A stretch of 64,000 nt of DNA. Origin: Diphasiastrum complanatum (taxonomy: Eukaryota > Streptophyta > Lycopodiopsida > Lycopodiales > Lycopodiaceae). Positions 12,960 through 24,296 of this stretch are shown one piece after another; position 1 is the stretch's first letter, and each line of letters opens with the position of its first letter. The stretch is from positions 19,693,182 through 19,757,181 of the forward strand of contig CM055102.1 in the NCBI GenBank assembly GCA_029204225.1, given 5' to 3'. Below the pieces are notes generated by a model. That model was given only the letters and a program-made list of their open reading frames with translations. It ran no database searches and was not told where the DNA came from. A program made the translations under genes and the position numbers.

Positions 12960-13890
12960 TTTTGTCTGTAATAAATTTCGTTACTTTTAGCACTTTTAGT
13001 ATTATGGTAATAATTAGCTGCTTTTGGTTCTTAATTTGCAACTATAACTGGTTATAGATCTTAATCGGCTACTTTAGCTGATTTTGGTATTAACTTGGTA
13101 CTTAATTTCGTACTTTAGCTGTTGTTGATACTTAATTTGGTACTTTAGTTGCTTTTGGTACTTATTTTGGTACTTTTGATATTGTGGTAAAAATTAGCTG
13201 TTTTTGGTTCTTAATTTGTTACTTTAGCTGATTTTGGTACTTAATTGGTACTTTGTTGCTTTAGGTAATAAATTTGATACTTTAGCTGATTTCGGTACTT
13301 AAGTAGTACTTTAGCTACTTGTGGTACGTAATTTAGTAGTTTTGGTAATTATTAGCTGCTTTTGGTACTTAATTTGGTACTTTGGCTGTATTTGGCTCTT
13401 AATTTGGTACTTTAGCTGATTTTGGTACTTACTTAACTTGGTACTTTAGTTGCTTTTGGTACTTAATTTGGTACTTTAGCTGCTTTTGGTACTTAAGGAG
13501 TACTTTGCTGCTTTTGGTACTTTTGGTATTGTGGTAGTATTTAACTGCTTTTGGTACTGTAGTAATTTTGGTACTTAACTTGGTACTTTAGCTGCTTTTG
13601 GTAGTTTTGGTATTATGCTAGTAATCAGCTGCTTTTAGTTCTTAATTTATTACTTTTGGTATTTTTTGCTGCTTTTGGTTCTTTTGGTACTTTTGGTATT
13701 ATTGTAGTAATCAGCTGTTTTTGGTTCATAATTTAGTACTTTTGGTACATTAGCTACTTTTGGTACTTAATTTAGTACTTTAGCAGATTTTTGTACATAA
13801 CTTGAAATTTTACAAACTGCTTATGGTACTTAATTTGGAACTATAGCTTCTTTTGGTACTTTATTTGGTTATCTGGTACTTTCTATGTGA
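12960..13890 (+). repeat. TTTTGGTACTT repeat array filling intron 1
   Basis: Roughly 30-bp degenerate units built on GGTACTTTAGCTGCTTTTGG and CTTAATTTGGTAC are repeated some thirty times across the first intron of the FCP1-like pseudogene. The same motif recurs in intron 2 (about 14160-14530) with a variant GGTACTTCTGGATTC, and again at 15180-15330 and 15735-15920. The units are all in the same orientation and non-coding. Confidence 0.92.
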
Positions 13891-14143
13891 GGGTTTACAA
13901 TGAACAATTTGTGTTAAAATTAACACTATCTGTTTTGTAGAAAAAAATAAAATGGATGAGTACCCGATTCTGCGGAAGTTCTGCTACTTAGCCGAGGAGC
14001 TTCATGAAGAGTATGGCTTGAGCCTTGAGGGCAAACTTGTAAAAGACCTGCTAGACATTGATATGCCAGACAGTCAGTGGCTAACGGTCTTTAGGCTGAG
14101 ATACAAAAAAAATGTTAAAATATATCTTAACGCAGAGGAGGAG

Positions 14144-14558
14144 GTAAACTTTTTGGTAGTTTTCTTTTTTCTGTTTGGTACTTTTTGTTCTTTTGAAGCT
14201 TATGAATGTGCCATGGTCATTATAATGAAACCTTTGGAACTTTCAATAATTTTCATGTTGTTTTTTTTGTACTTTTATTGTGTTTTTTGGGTACTTTTGG
14301 TACTTCTGGATTCGTTTTTTAATATTGTTTGGCATTTTCTATGCAATGTTTGGTACTTTTAAGATCCTGTTTGGTACCTTTGGTACTTCTGGATTCATTT
14401 TTTAGTATTGTTTGGCACTTTTATGCTTTGTTTGGTAGTTTTTTGAAAATGCTTGATAGTTTTGAAGCTACTGTGTAGTATATACAATGTTGGCTATTGT
14501 TTGGTACTGTTGTCTATTGTTTGGTGCTATTTTGTAATATTTTGGATTTTCATTGCAG
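14144..14558 (+). repeat. Second TTTGGTACTT array (intron 2)
   Basis: This intron of the FCP1-like pseudogene is made largely of GTTTGGTACTTTT units and a longer duplicated block CTTCTGGATTC.TTTTTTA.T (about 14306 and 14383). It belongs to the same repeat family as intron 1. Confidence 0.8.
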
Positions 14559-17419
14559 AGGGAATACGAAAAGTTGGAGTCAGATTGGAAGGATGCTCAA
14601 GGGCACGCTAATTTTTTTAACCTCATGCAAGAGAGGATCAGTCGGGGGCACAAATTCACTTTTCGAGACCCCACGTGGTGGGTGGGGCAGACTATATCCA
14701 CGCCCTTGAGTTTTGCATTGCATGCAACGAGTCTTGGACTCCATCTTTCTTCTCGGATCATTCACGTTTGCCTGCAGGCATTCTTGCCATCCATTATGTT
14801 TTGCTGTGACCATAAGCACCAAAGACTTTTGTGTGAAACCAAGGTGCAACGAGAAGATCCCCAAGGAGGCCAGGGCTCGGGCCCACAAAGGGCTTGGAAA
14901 GAGTAAGTTACTTTTGGTGTTGATTGCTTTGGTACTCTTGGAGTATCCCAACAATGATATTTGTTACTCTGGAGAACCCTAGATTTATACTTTATAACAC
15001 GTTTCTGAGTCTTTTCATGTTTCAGAATACCAGCGTTGGTTCTCTATTCTTCAATCTTCGTATGATAGACAATCTTTAGTTTTAAACTGATTGGCCTTAC
15101 TTTAGCAATAATTGGTTTTAGAAGTCTTAATCAATCAGTAGAAACTATTGATCTTTATTTACACATCGATCATGTGAGTTCTTGGGTACTATGGCAGAAC
15201 CTATTGAAAGTACATATTGGGACTTTTGGTTCTTCCCTTATTTTGAGAGCTCAGATCTAATATATTTTGAACTATTTTGTTTCGAATTTGGTAGTATTGT
15301 ATGTGTGCATGAATCCCATTTTGATACTTTTGGCACTATTTTTCTCAACACTATTGAGTTGAATATGTGTTTATTAGCACAATTTGTGTTTTTTACTCCC
15401 ATGTTTGGGATATACGGAAATTCAATAGAAGGTATTAATTCAGCAATGTTAGTTTGTTGGCAAGTTGTTTGAGAAAGAGAAAGAGAGAGAGTTTTTGGTG
15501 GAGTTAAAAATAGTCAACATTCCCAATTCTAGGAAAGGGTATAGCCCTTGTTTTTTCCCTGTTGAAGGCATGGTATCATAAACGGTTCTTTGTTGGACTT
15601 GAAACATCTACAAGGAAGGCCATGCTGATGGGAGGGAGCATTGTGGTGACATTCTGGAATAGGATACAACCATATGGTTCGGGAATTTTGACTAACACTC
15701 TTCATGCTTTCTTATCTCTTTCATTCTTGGTGGGTTTTGGGTACTTTTGGTTCTCCTGGAGTACCAAAGTTTTGTGGGTTGTTGGTACTTTTTTGTTCAT
15801 GGTACTCCAAATTTTTTTTGTTCTTGATTCTAGATTTTTTGTGTTCTTGATTCTAGAAGTTATTACATCTCATGCTTAACTAGCTTATTTGTTCTACTGA
15901 AGTATCGAAATTGGTACTATTGGTTTTTGTCTTAATCTAAATCTCGATAAAGAAGACTTACAAAAATTGAGCTGAAATATGAAATCTGACACTACTGAGC
16001 TAAAATATGAAATCTCTCATTTTTCTTCTCTGACCTCGCATAACCATGTACAGATAGCCCTATGCCGACTAAGAGCCCCCCCCCCCCCCCCCCTCTGTGG
16101 GCAGTTTCTTGCATGAAGACCAACAACTGAACAAGGACCCAGACGTGGATTCAACGATAAATGAACTGCTGCAAAGAACTTTCAAAGCTCAAAGATGATA
16201 TAGGCTACTACGCATCAGAGCAGCCCCACCATCAGATAAAAGAGGGCAAAACAAGCAAGGCAAAAATTACTATTGACATAGACGAGCTCGATGAAGATAT
16301 GGAGGAAGCGCGGGACCAGCAGGAGCATCAAGAGCAGGACCAACATCAAGACCAAGAGCAACAAGACCAGCAAGAGCAGCAACAAGACCAAGAGTAGCAA
16401 GACTAGGCACAGCAGGACCACCAGACAATGCAGGACCAATAGGAGAAGGAAGAGCAGGAGGATGTGCATGTGGATGTGGAAAATGAAGGGGCAGGTGATG
16501 AAGTTGAAGGGCCTCAAAAAGGGGAAACAATAGGGGAGGAGGCCAGGGCAGAGAAGGGTGAAACTCCACATAGTTCTGAACCCGAGACAAGTGAAGATCT
16601 GTGCGATGATACTCTGTTATTAGAGTTATATACCCTTAAAAAGATAAAGCGCTCCAGACCATATAACATGAAACTTGTGCAAGCAAGATGTAACACGTGC
16701 ACATTCTATTGTACTAAAAGTAGAATAATGCTACCTATCGTGTTATGAAGTGTGACCAGATTCACCGAGTGATTAGTGTCACTGCTATCTGATATGTTAA
16801 GAAGACATTTGTTATTATTAAAAGGGAAACGAGACATTTATTTTTTATGTTGCACAATGTGAATCTCATTATGGTGATGTCATTTTCTTGTTCTTATGTA
16901 TTTGTAACACCCACCCCTTGGTGGATAAAAGATGAGAATCCAACAACGACTAGGGCCCCTGACGTTGATGACATTCTAGCTAGGGCCGATAGGTTGGTCG
17001 TCCTCAATATAAACGGGGTGTTGTTAAACACTTACCGAACAGTTTCGGATGGCCCTTTTGTAAATTGTTTCAAAAGAAATGTAATTTTGAGGCCCGGGGT
17101 TAAGATGTTTTCGAAAAAACTAGCCAAAGCGGGAGTGCAAATCATTATATGGAGCAACATGAGATATTTGAAGGTCATGAAAATACTGCAGACCTGCTTC
17201 CACGAAGAAATGCAACAAAGATTTTTACACATTAACACTTCTGATCACGTTGTTATCTCGGGATGATTAAAGCATATGAAGTCATTGTTAACATGTTCAA
17301 AGTGGAGGAGTATTTTCATTACCACTGATCTATATCCAAGAAGTCTTATCATGTTACATGACATAAGTGATTTCAAACCTCCTCACTACACGTTGAAAAG
17401 CTGTTTAAAAGCATCTTAT

Positions 17420-17890
17420 AACAACAAAGTACCAGAGCGGTAGAAAGTACCAACATGTAGGACCAAAGTACCAAAGCATCTTGTAAAATTGGTAGTAATT
17501 AAAGCTTAGATTCCACCAATTGGTAAACAGCATTACAATAGTACCAAAAAGATCACAAAGGATTGTAAGCGAGCTGCGAACACAAATAAATAGAAAAAAA
17601 AATACTTAATTTTTGTAGCTTTATGCGTAAAATATGGTCACGAGAAGTCTAAATAGTACCTATTTGGTAGATTTTAAAATAAAAATGTGACATAATTTGG
17701 TAGTCATGAGGATCAGAGTTGGTACACGATAAATTATTGTAGTACCATTCTTTTGTATTCAAGAGTTTTGCCAACACAAAAATAGTATCAAAATAGTACA
17801 AAATTTGTAAAATTAGTACCCGACTACTGGAGTAATACTACCAATTGGTGTAACAACACTAAAGCAGTACCAAAAAGACCGGCAGATCAT
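17420..17890 (-). repeat. AAGTACCAAAA motif, opposite orientation
   Basis: Copies such as CAAAGTACCAAAG, AGTACCAAAAAGATC and GCAGTACCAAAAAGACC are the reverse complement of the GGTACTTTTGG motif seen through 12.9-15.9 kb. The family therefore flips orientation just beyond the end of the FCP1-like coding remnant. Confidence 0.8.
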
Positions 17891-17918
17891 TGGTGAGGTC
17901 AATGTATGGCTTGATGGC

Positions 17919-18170
17919 CTATTTTGCCTGCTTGTGATTGGGTGAGGCTTGGGTACCAGATGCTATACCTATGGTTGCAAGGGCGGCCTCAGTGACGCGC
18001 ACCTTGTGTGTGGCTCCCTGAAAAGTGATAAAAAATTTGGATTTATCTTTCTTCCACGTACTGAAGGCAAGAGTGATGAAATTGTTAGATCTTTGGCATC
18101 TAATTCTGGCTAAGGCTCCTTCTAGCATGGCTATGGCTGTCTCCCAACTAGTCGATGCTAAGGCTTCTTC
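17919..18170 (-). CDS. Unidentified short ORF (minus)
   Basis: Minus-strand open frame of 69 codons from Met, open some way further upstream. Residues include KKDKSKFFITFQGATHKVRV and EAALATIGIASGTQ. Composition looks protein-like rather than random, but I recognise no domain, and no promoter or neighbouring exon supports it. It could be the end of a transposon protein next to the inverted GTACC repeats. Confidence 0.25.
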   Translation of the reverse strand, partial: EEALASTSWETAIAMLEGALARIRCQRSNNFITLAFSTWKKDKSKFFITFQGATHKVRVTEAALATIGIASGTQASPNHKQAK

Positions 18171-19837
18171 CTACTAGCAGGAATATGGATGCTGAAGAGA
18201 CAATGCAAGCATAGGATGAGTATTTTGAGGGTAAGATCTGCTCTTCTCTCGTTTCTCTACTTAGCAACTAGAAATGACGGCTTAACCTAAGTGATAAAAC
18301 CCTAAACTAAATCTCCTCCTCTAAGGCTTACCCTACTAGAGAATGGAGGGCCTGGATTAACTTAACTTGTTACAAGATCAATATTGTACAATACAATGTG
18401 AAGTAACACAGTACATGAAACCACACAAGGGAGAACACTCAGAGAGAAAGATAGGCACGTATTGCAAATGAGGTTCTTCTCGAAAATGGACTCTTCCACT
18501 CCTATTTATACTTGGAGTGGTGGTCACTTACAGAAATGCACTGTGGAACAAGTAAGCCACATACACTAACTTAACTTTGAATCACACTGGTGCCATGGGA
18601 CAAACCCCCAATAGGCCTTTGTGACTAACTTTTACTTAACTTGAAATTACATATCTATGTGCAGTGCCCATGGCAATTTAAACATAGAACTAAATAACTT
18701 AAGCCAGTACGGATACCGTAAAAGCCTAAACTTGTTGGGCAAGTTCTACGTTTAAACCCTATCCTGCTTGTATTTTTTAAGATGTTTTACAGGATGGCTA
18801 GAATATTCCTTGGAATATCAGCCTATAGAAATCCATATTGATTCGACCAGAAAAAACTCTCTCATGAATACCCATTGCAGTGAGCAGAGGCTCCGCAAGG
18901 GTCATCCACTGAGTGACCATGCTTGTGCTAGGAAGGATCATGATGTCCGTTGCAGATGGGACATCACGATGATAATATAGCGCAGAGATTGGGAAGTATC
19001 GGTAGAAGACATGATGAGCAAAAAAGAAATGTAAGACGCGTGAAAGTGTATCAGAAAGTAAGTCAGGAAGTTTGGAAGGCTTTGGTCGCGGGATAAATTC
19101 GCAAGAGCTTCGCTAGCACAAGTGAGGAATGAATCGAATTCAGCCAACTTATAGGTGAATTTGGTGGGTCCAATACACTGCATACTAGTTTGGCTGATCG
19201 GTTCTGAACAAAAATTTGCAGACTTGTAAAGTACTATAAAAATAGGCTATAAAAATCTCAGCGAAGGTTTCTGGGGATCTGAACCTATCAGGCGAACTCA
19301 AGGCTAACAAAGGATGAACCTTTGCCCAGGAGGGTCCTTCGCCCAAGTACTGTCATTAATGCATTTTTTCACAATCTGAATCTATGGAAAACCTAATTTG
19401 GACATTTTAAGATCATCTGACAGGTCGACGAAGGTTCATAATGAGGGTAAGGTGCTCGGCGAAGGTTCCCAAAATGGCATATCACTGAACCTTCGCTTGA
19501 CTCAAAAACTAGGATTTTTCTGGACAGGAACCTTCGCCCACCTCAAATTAAATAAATCTAAAATAGAGTACAATCTGAGAGCTCAACGAAGGTTTCTGGT
19601 ACTATATAGGCCAAATCTGACCAAAACAGTGATTTTCTAAGTCATTTTCCAACATAAAAAGTTAATGTGCTTCTTTTTTTCCATGCCGATGACTTTCTGA
19701 CTTTTGCTCATCAGCCTTTGCTCAATTTTTGCTTTTCTATTTTTTTTAATTGTCTTTTTCCAAAAAACTCAACAATTTAAGTACTGAAAACAAAAAATTA
19801 AAGAACAAATAAAATTAAATTAAAAAAACCATTGAGA
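18171..19837. other. Gene-free; dispersed GCGAAGGTTC motif
   Basis: No coding domain is seen. Between about 19260 and 19600 the motif GCGAAGGTTC or its complement GAACCTTCGC occurs about seven times in both orientations. The stretch lies next to the 3' end of a minus-strand Ty3/gypsy integrase, so it may be the 3' non-coding region and LTR of that element. No LTR border could be fixed. Confidence 0.45.
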
Positions 19838-20400
19838 TCAGGCTTGCTGAACTGGCAGAGCAGGCTGCCAAAACTTGCATAATCGGCTGCCATTCACTAG
19901 AGTATCAAATCGTTTTCCATCCAAGTGCTCAAGAATTATTGCACCATAGTTCAGGATTTCCTTCACTTTATATGGGCCTTCACCGGTAAACTTCAACTTT
20001 CTCTTGATCAGCTTGGTTTTGTACATCAATGCAAGATCTCCTGCTTTCAGATCTTTTTTGTGCAATCGACGATCGTGCCATGCCTTGCGGCGGGCTTTCT
20101 CTTCTGCTAAGGCATGAACTGCCATCAATCGGGTTTCACATAATTTGTGCAATGCTTCATGACGGAGTTGTAAAGACTTATCATCATTTAATCGTTCCGT
20201 TGCTGCTATGCATAAGGATGGGATTAAAAATTCGATTGGCATGAAAACATCTTGACCATAAACCAGTTGAAAAGGTGTTTGATTTGTACTATTTTTGTAA
20301 GTGGTTTTGAATGCCCATAACGCTGTATACAGTTTATGTTCCCAATCAGACCGCATCTTCCATTCTTTTCCAAGGTGTCCTTTCATCCTCCTCCTTTGTT
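19838..20400 (-). mobile_element. Ty3/gypsy integrase C-terminal fragment
   Basis: The minus frame contains EHKLYTALWAFKTTYKNSTN followed by QTPFQLVYGQDVFMPIEF. This is the hallmark of the end of the gypsy integrase core and the region after it. Next come the basic stretch EEKARRKAWHDRRL, a GDLALMY motif and KFTGEGPYKV of the GPY/F-type C-terminal module. It ends in a natural stop at 19838-19840. The upstream part (higher coordinates) is lost where LINE sequence begins at about 20398. Confidence 0.92.
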
Positions 20401-22350
20401 TTTTGCGGCAGTAGGCAAGACTGCCCCCTTTCCCCATACCTCTTTGTTATTGCCACAAAGCCACTCATCTACCATATCCACAGACTTAATTCATCTCCTT
20501 CCTTTCGTTCTTTAATCTTCTATGACATTCCTCGCCCTCAACTTTTTGTTGACAATCTTCGCCCATCTTAGAGCTTTCTGGCTCTTCGACGTTGGATGAA
20601 CTATTGTTGTTCTCTCATTTGCCTTGAGGCTGCTTGTTCCTCGAGTTCTAATAGCAGTCCATGGCTACATGTTCTTGTGGCAATGGATACACTTGATCTT
20701 CGGATTTATTCAACATGAATCGACAATATCTCTTTCGCGTTTGCATCTCACGCATACTTTCTTGTCGCCATTCTGCTTCGACTTGTTTTTGTTCTTTCAT
20801 CTGCCTTTGCTAGCTTCTTCTGTTTGCTAGTCTTGATTCTGCTTTTGATCTGACTCCCTCTTAGGCTTGAACTGCTTCTTTGGCTTCTCCTTGTTGCTAT
20901 AGAGAGCATGGTCAGAGGTGTCCTTGTGATCAAGGTGCTCACAAGCTTCGACTTCTTATCGAATCTCGATCACTGCCTTCTCGAGTGTCATCGTTGAATC
21001 TTTTGCTAGCAACGTTCGGGTTGTCTGGAAAGATCTTAGTAAAGCTCGTAACAAGTAAGTGAGTTGCTTCTCTGCAAATACTGCATTCTTCGTTTTGGCG
21101 TTGTGTAACGAAAGGAACAAATCCTTCATCTTTCTGATAAAGGAGGTGAGGTCTTTGCCATACACAGATTTGTTAGTTGATCTTCGAGAAGCATGATCTG
21201 GCTGTGTGATGTCGTCTGAAATTTGGTAAGCAATGTATCCCACATCTCTCTTGCATTAGAGAGTGTCACGAGGTCAAAAACATTAGGCTATCTTTGATGG
21301 ATGATGACAACAAGGCTAGTGCCTTGTCGTTCTTTTCTCTCCATTCTCGTAGCTCTCTGACGGTGCTTGTAGGCATCTCTTCGGTGCCATCTACCCAGGG
21401 AAATAGCTCTTCTCCCTTTAGTATGAGAGAGGTCTTCACCTTTCATGCTAGGAAGTTGGACCCGGCAAAGTCGTGGATTGTGCAGATCTTCGACTGCATG
21501 CTGTTTATGGATGCCATTGTTGTGGATTGTTCCTCAGTCTATTTTTTGGTTTCTTGTTCTGAATGTTTGTCTCCTAGATCTGATAACCTTTAAGCTATAT
21601 TAGCTCTCTGAAATGAGCCTGAGACTCTGATACCACTATTGAGAATTTTGATATCTAGAACGTCAAATGCTCTGATACCATTGTTGAGAATTGAAGCTCG
21701 GATGGAATTCGATTATGTATACTGGTCGGTCTACTGCTAGCTACAAGAGATCTACAATCCTCTAGAGCACGGACAGAGACTATTTAATTACTTTATATTG
21801 TGCTTAGCATTTAACAAGATAAAACCAATATGCAGAATAAGAATTAACAGTTGTTGATGAACATATAAGAACTTGACAATAAGGCATTCAATAATATTCA
21901 AGGTAAGAAAGTCATCTGCAAAACATCCATAGTATTATCAGTGAATTTCTTGGATGCTGTGTGACATGTCCACGCAGCGCATTGGCGTGAGAGGCACTAT
22001 CTCTCTCACGAACTGTATATGGTCGTCTCGCTTACTAGATAACTTCTTGGACATCTACATGATGTTTAATACATCTATATAATGTTCAGGACATCTATGT
22101 GATGTTCAAGCGATCTCTTCTTCTCCTTGAGATAGCTCGATTCTGTAATATCTCCGGTTCTTTAGTTAAATTTCAAAAATTCGACCTTATTGTTCTCTCT
22201 CATGATGCTATGTCTGATTGGCGTCTAGAGTTAGGCCTTAACATACTTCGACATGGTACTATCTTCAGATATCTAGGTTTCCCTCTCGGACATTCCCTTT
22301 CCGATATTGATCATTTCAATAGGGTAATTGAGAGAATTAGATCAAAAATA
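20398..22350 (+). mobile_element. L1-like LINE reverse transcriptase, 5' segments
   Basis: At 20398-20575 the plus frame gives SRQDCPLSPYLFVIATKPL, the RT block RQG-PLSPYLF, followed by LFVDNL where FADDL is usual. At about 22100-22350 the same LINE continues with FCNISGSLVKFQKFDLIV, YLGFPLGHSLSD and DHFNRVIERIRSKI, the thumb region. The stretch between is occupied by a minus-strand copia fragment. The LINE is cut again at 22350 by the copia element and resumes at 26866. It is a dead copy with stops. Confidence 0.88.
20600..22105 (-). mobile_element. Ty1/copia 5' end: LTR, primer site and gag
   Basis: On the minus strand an LTR-like segment (about 22105 down to 21683, ending TCAATTCTCAACA) is followed by TGGTATCAGAGC (plus 21670-21681), the initiator-tRNA-Met primer site of plant copia elements. 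Gag comes next: EELFPWVDGTEEMP, VRELREWREKNDKALALLSS, then FIRKMKDLFLSLHNAKTKNA and AVFAEKQLTYLLRAL. A Lys/Gln-rich linker and a Cys-rich end (about 20690) follow. Protease and pol are missing; the fragment ends where LINE RT sequence starts. It has stops and frameshifts. A second TGGTATCAGAG at 21630-21640 suggests a local duplication of the primer region. Confidence 0.82.
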
Positions 22351-23003
22351 TGTGAAAGTACTGTACTTTAGGACCATAAATGGATCTTCAAAAGATCCAC
22401 AAGAGTGATTGGATGCTTGCTTAACAATCTATCAAAAAACTAGACATAAAAAAGTTGATCTAGATTGGCAATTTGACAAACAACAAGCATTAACAATTAA
22501 AAGCATTGATCAACATTGAAATCCGAGTCCGCACGTGTGTACTACAGAATGTGGCACGAATTTCAACCTGAGAAACAAGTAGAAATTGATTTGGTTTCAT
22601 TTGGATCACAAAAACTCAGTGTACATAGTGAACTATCTTGAGATTGCCAATGAGCTCCAACCTCCTTCTTGAAGTTAGGTGGATTTCCAGCATCTAATAA
22701 TGAAGTTAACTCAGTCTCCTTGACCTAAAGTGAAACCCTAGTCTATTTCCTAGAGTCATGCTTGGTAGATAGCTAGTTGGTCAAAATTTTCACCTTAAAT
22801 CTAGGATTTAGGTCCTATAAACTAGGAATCATTACCAAAATGACATGACCAACCCTATGGACTTGACCTAACCTACATTAGGAGTGTATTTCCATGTGGT
22901 ATCTTGGCCTCACATGTGTGGAATCCGCTTATGTACAAAATTTACACTATACTACATGGTTTTTGATCAAGCTAGATTTGCGAATTTTTGGCAATTCTTC
23001 ACA
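22351..23003 (-). repeat. 3' LTR of the copia element
   Basis: Aligns with 26159-26860 over its whole length with scattered substitutions. It lacks about 50 bp present in the other copy near 26480-26530. Both contain CACATGTGTGGAATCC-type palindromic motifs. Confidence 0.95.
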
Positions 23004-23207
23004 CTCCTCAAATTTAGCTTGATCTATTTACAACTCTCTTGATAGATGAATGAAAGCTTTTAGAAGTGTCTAAAAAATCCAGCTACAAACAAGGAACTTT
23101 TGAGACTCCAATAGAGAATGATGTCGAAGGATCTTTCACGACCTCTTAGAGGATCCCTTACAAGATGTTCCATAAATGTATCTATATACATGTAGCACAC
23201 TTCAAAA

Positions 23208-24284
23208 CTAAACATCATGCCAAGCCATGGATTCCAAGGCATTTTGTGCACTTGAAGATACATCAATTAAAATATTAAGTGCATAAATAATGTTGCCAAA
23301 GACAACTTGCCTTGCTTGATCCATGTGATTGAGCCTTGATGGCTCCATCTTGATACTCAAGATTTTTCTTGGAGTCCTCGGGTCTTGAGCTTGATCCTCC
23401 ACTTGAATTGACTCCAAAACATCAATGAATTGAGTAAGGTGTTTATCCAAAGGTGCTTCTTCAAGTTTACAAATCTTCCACTCTTGAAAGATCACATTTC
23501 CACCATTGACAAATTCTTTGGTTGAAAACAAGTAGATTCTACAATCTCTACTTGAAGAGCAAAACACTACCATTATTCCTATCATTGAAATAGGATAATC
23601 TTTGGTCCTTACATTGGAATGATCATGCACAAAGCATGTGGACACAAATTTTTCCAAATCAAATGATGTTTTATCTTTAATGACTCTATTCAAACTATTA
23701 CAAAAATAGTTATTCAATGAAATTGCTTTATCAACAACAAATGTAGATTTCAAAGCATCCCATTTCATTGTCTTGTCATACAAAGTAATAAACACCATGA
23801 ATCTTAAAGTTAAGAAACAAGTCACCTCATGTCTACTACTACTTTCCAAAAAGTATTCAAAGATAGTAGACTCTCCAATGCTCACCACCCTTGCAAGATG
23901 CACACTTGAATGGACAATTTGCATGCAATTTGATGACTCGACCATTGTCATTGAGGACTCCCTTGGAACTCTCATGCTTTGAGGTTGATCCTCAAGATCT
24001 TCCTCCTTTTGATGCTCCTCCTCAATGCAAGCAAGATCACACTTTGCCAAGATCTCCTCTTGAGTGATCTCCTCCTTTGCCAAGCTCATTCTTTCAAAAG
24101 AAACACTAGCTTCCAACTTAAACAATCTTCCATGTTTAAATCCCTTTGCAATGCAAACATCATTCTTCAAGATGAAGCAAACACCATGCTTAAAGTGGAC
24201 ATCCAAACCACTTTCTAAGAGTAGACCAACACTAAGCATATTCTTGGTGATTGATGGTACATAAAGGACATTTTCTAGATCCAT
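23208..24284 (-). pseudogene. Copia protease remainder plus chimeric ORF replacing pol
   Basis: A long open frame of 358 codons. It begins DLENVLYVPSITKNMLSVG, the end of the copia protease region, and continues LFKLEA. It then leaves the standard pol order. Near residues 250-275 RIYLFSTKEFVNGGNVIFQE matches the conserved tail after the copia integrase, and LNHMDQARQVVFGNIIYAL ends the frame. The integrase core, RT and RNase H are absent. The middle (about residues 110-240) is Ser/Glu-rich and unrecognised. Its openness over 1 kb while the rest of the element carries lesions is notable. Confidence 0.7.
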
Positions 24285-24296
24285 GCATTTTTAGGA

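Larger units (their letters stand above)
12897..17480 (+). pseudogene. FCP1/NLI-interacting-factor phosphatase-like gene, decayed
   Basis: Exon 1 (12897-12939) starts ATG and encodes MAAAADDRSSHKRN. It joins in phase to exon 2 (13941-14143; MDEYPILRKFCYLAEELHEE) and exon 3 (14559 to about 14901; YEKLESDWKDAQ, FRDPTWWV). All have GT-AG borders. Late in exon 3 the best frame shifts, with Cys-rich stretches FCIACNESW and FCVKPRCNE, then a GTAAGT donor. Exon 4 (about 16054 on) has an 18-C run and HEDQQLNKDPDVDSTINELL, then a frameshift to DDIGYYASE and an acidic Glu/Gln/Asp region with TAG at 16395, 16404 and 16440. The last part (about 16925-17266) is an FCP1-like HAD domain: RLVVLNINGVLLNTY, RPGVKMFSKKL, IIIWSNM. 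The family's catalytic DxDG is NxNG here. Frame-shifted remnants (LIMLHDISDFKPP) follow. I infer an inactive copy of a protein with a zinc-finger-like middle and a C-terminal phosphatase fold. Confidence 0.72.

Noticed and set aside
12404-13041. Several overlapping ORFs on both strands
   Set aside because: They read through the T-rich degenerate array and have low-complexity Phe/Leu or Lys content.
16215-16590. Leu-rich and Pro-rich minus ORFs
   Set aside because: Antisense shadows of the acidic Glu/Gln-rich region of the FCP1-like remnant.
12897-17890. Calling the FCP1-like locus a CACTA element
   Set aside because: Opposed arrays are suggestive, but there is no CACTA terminus, transposase or target duplication.
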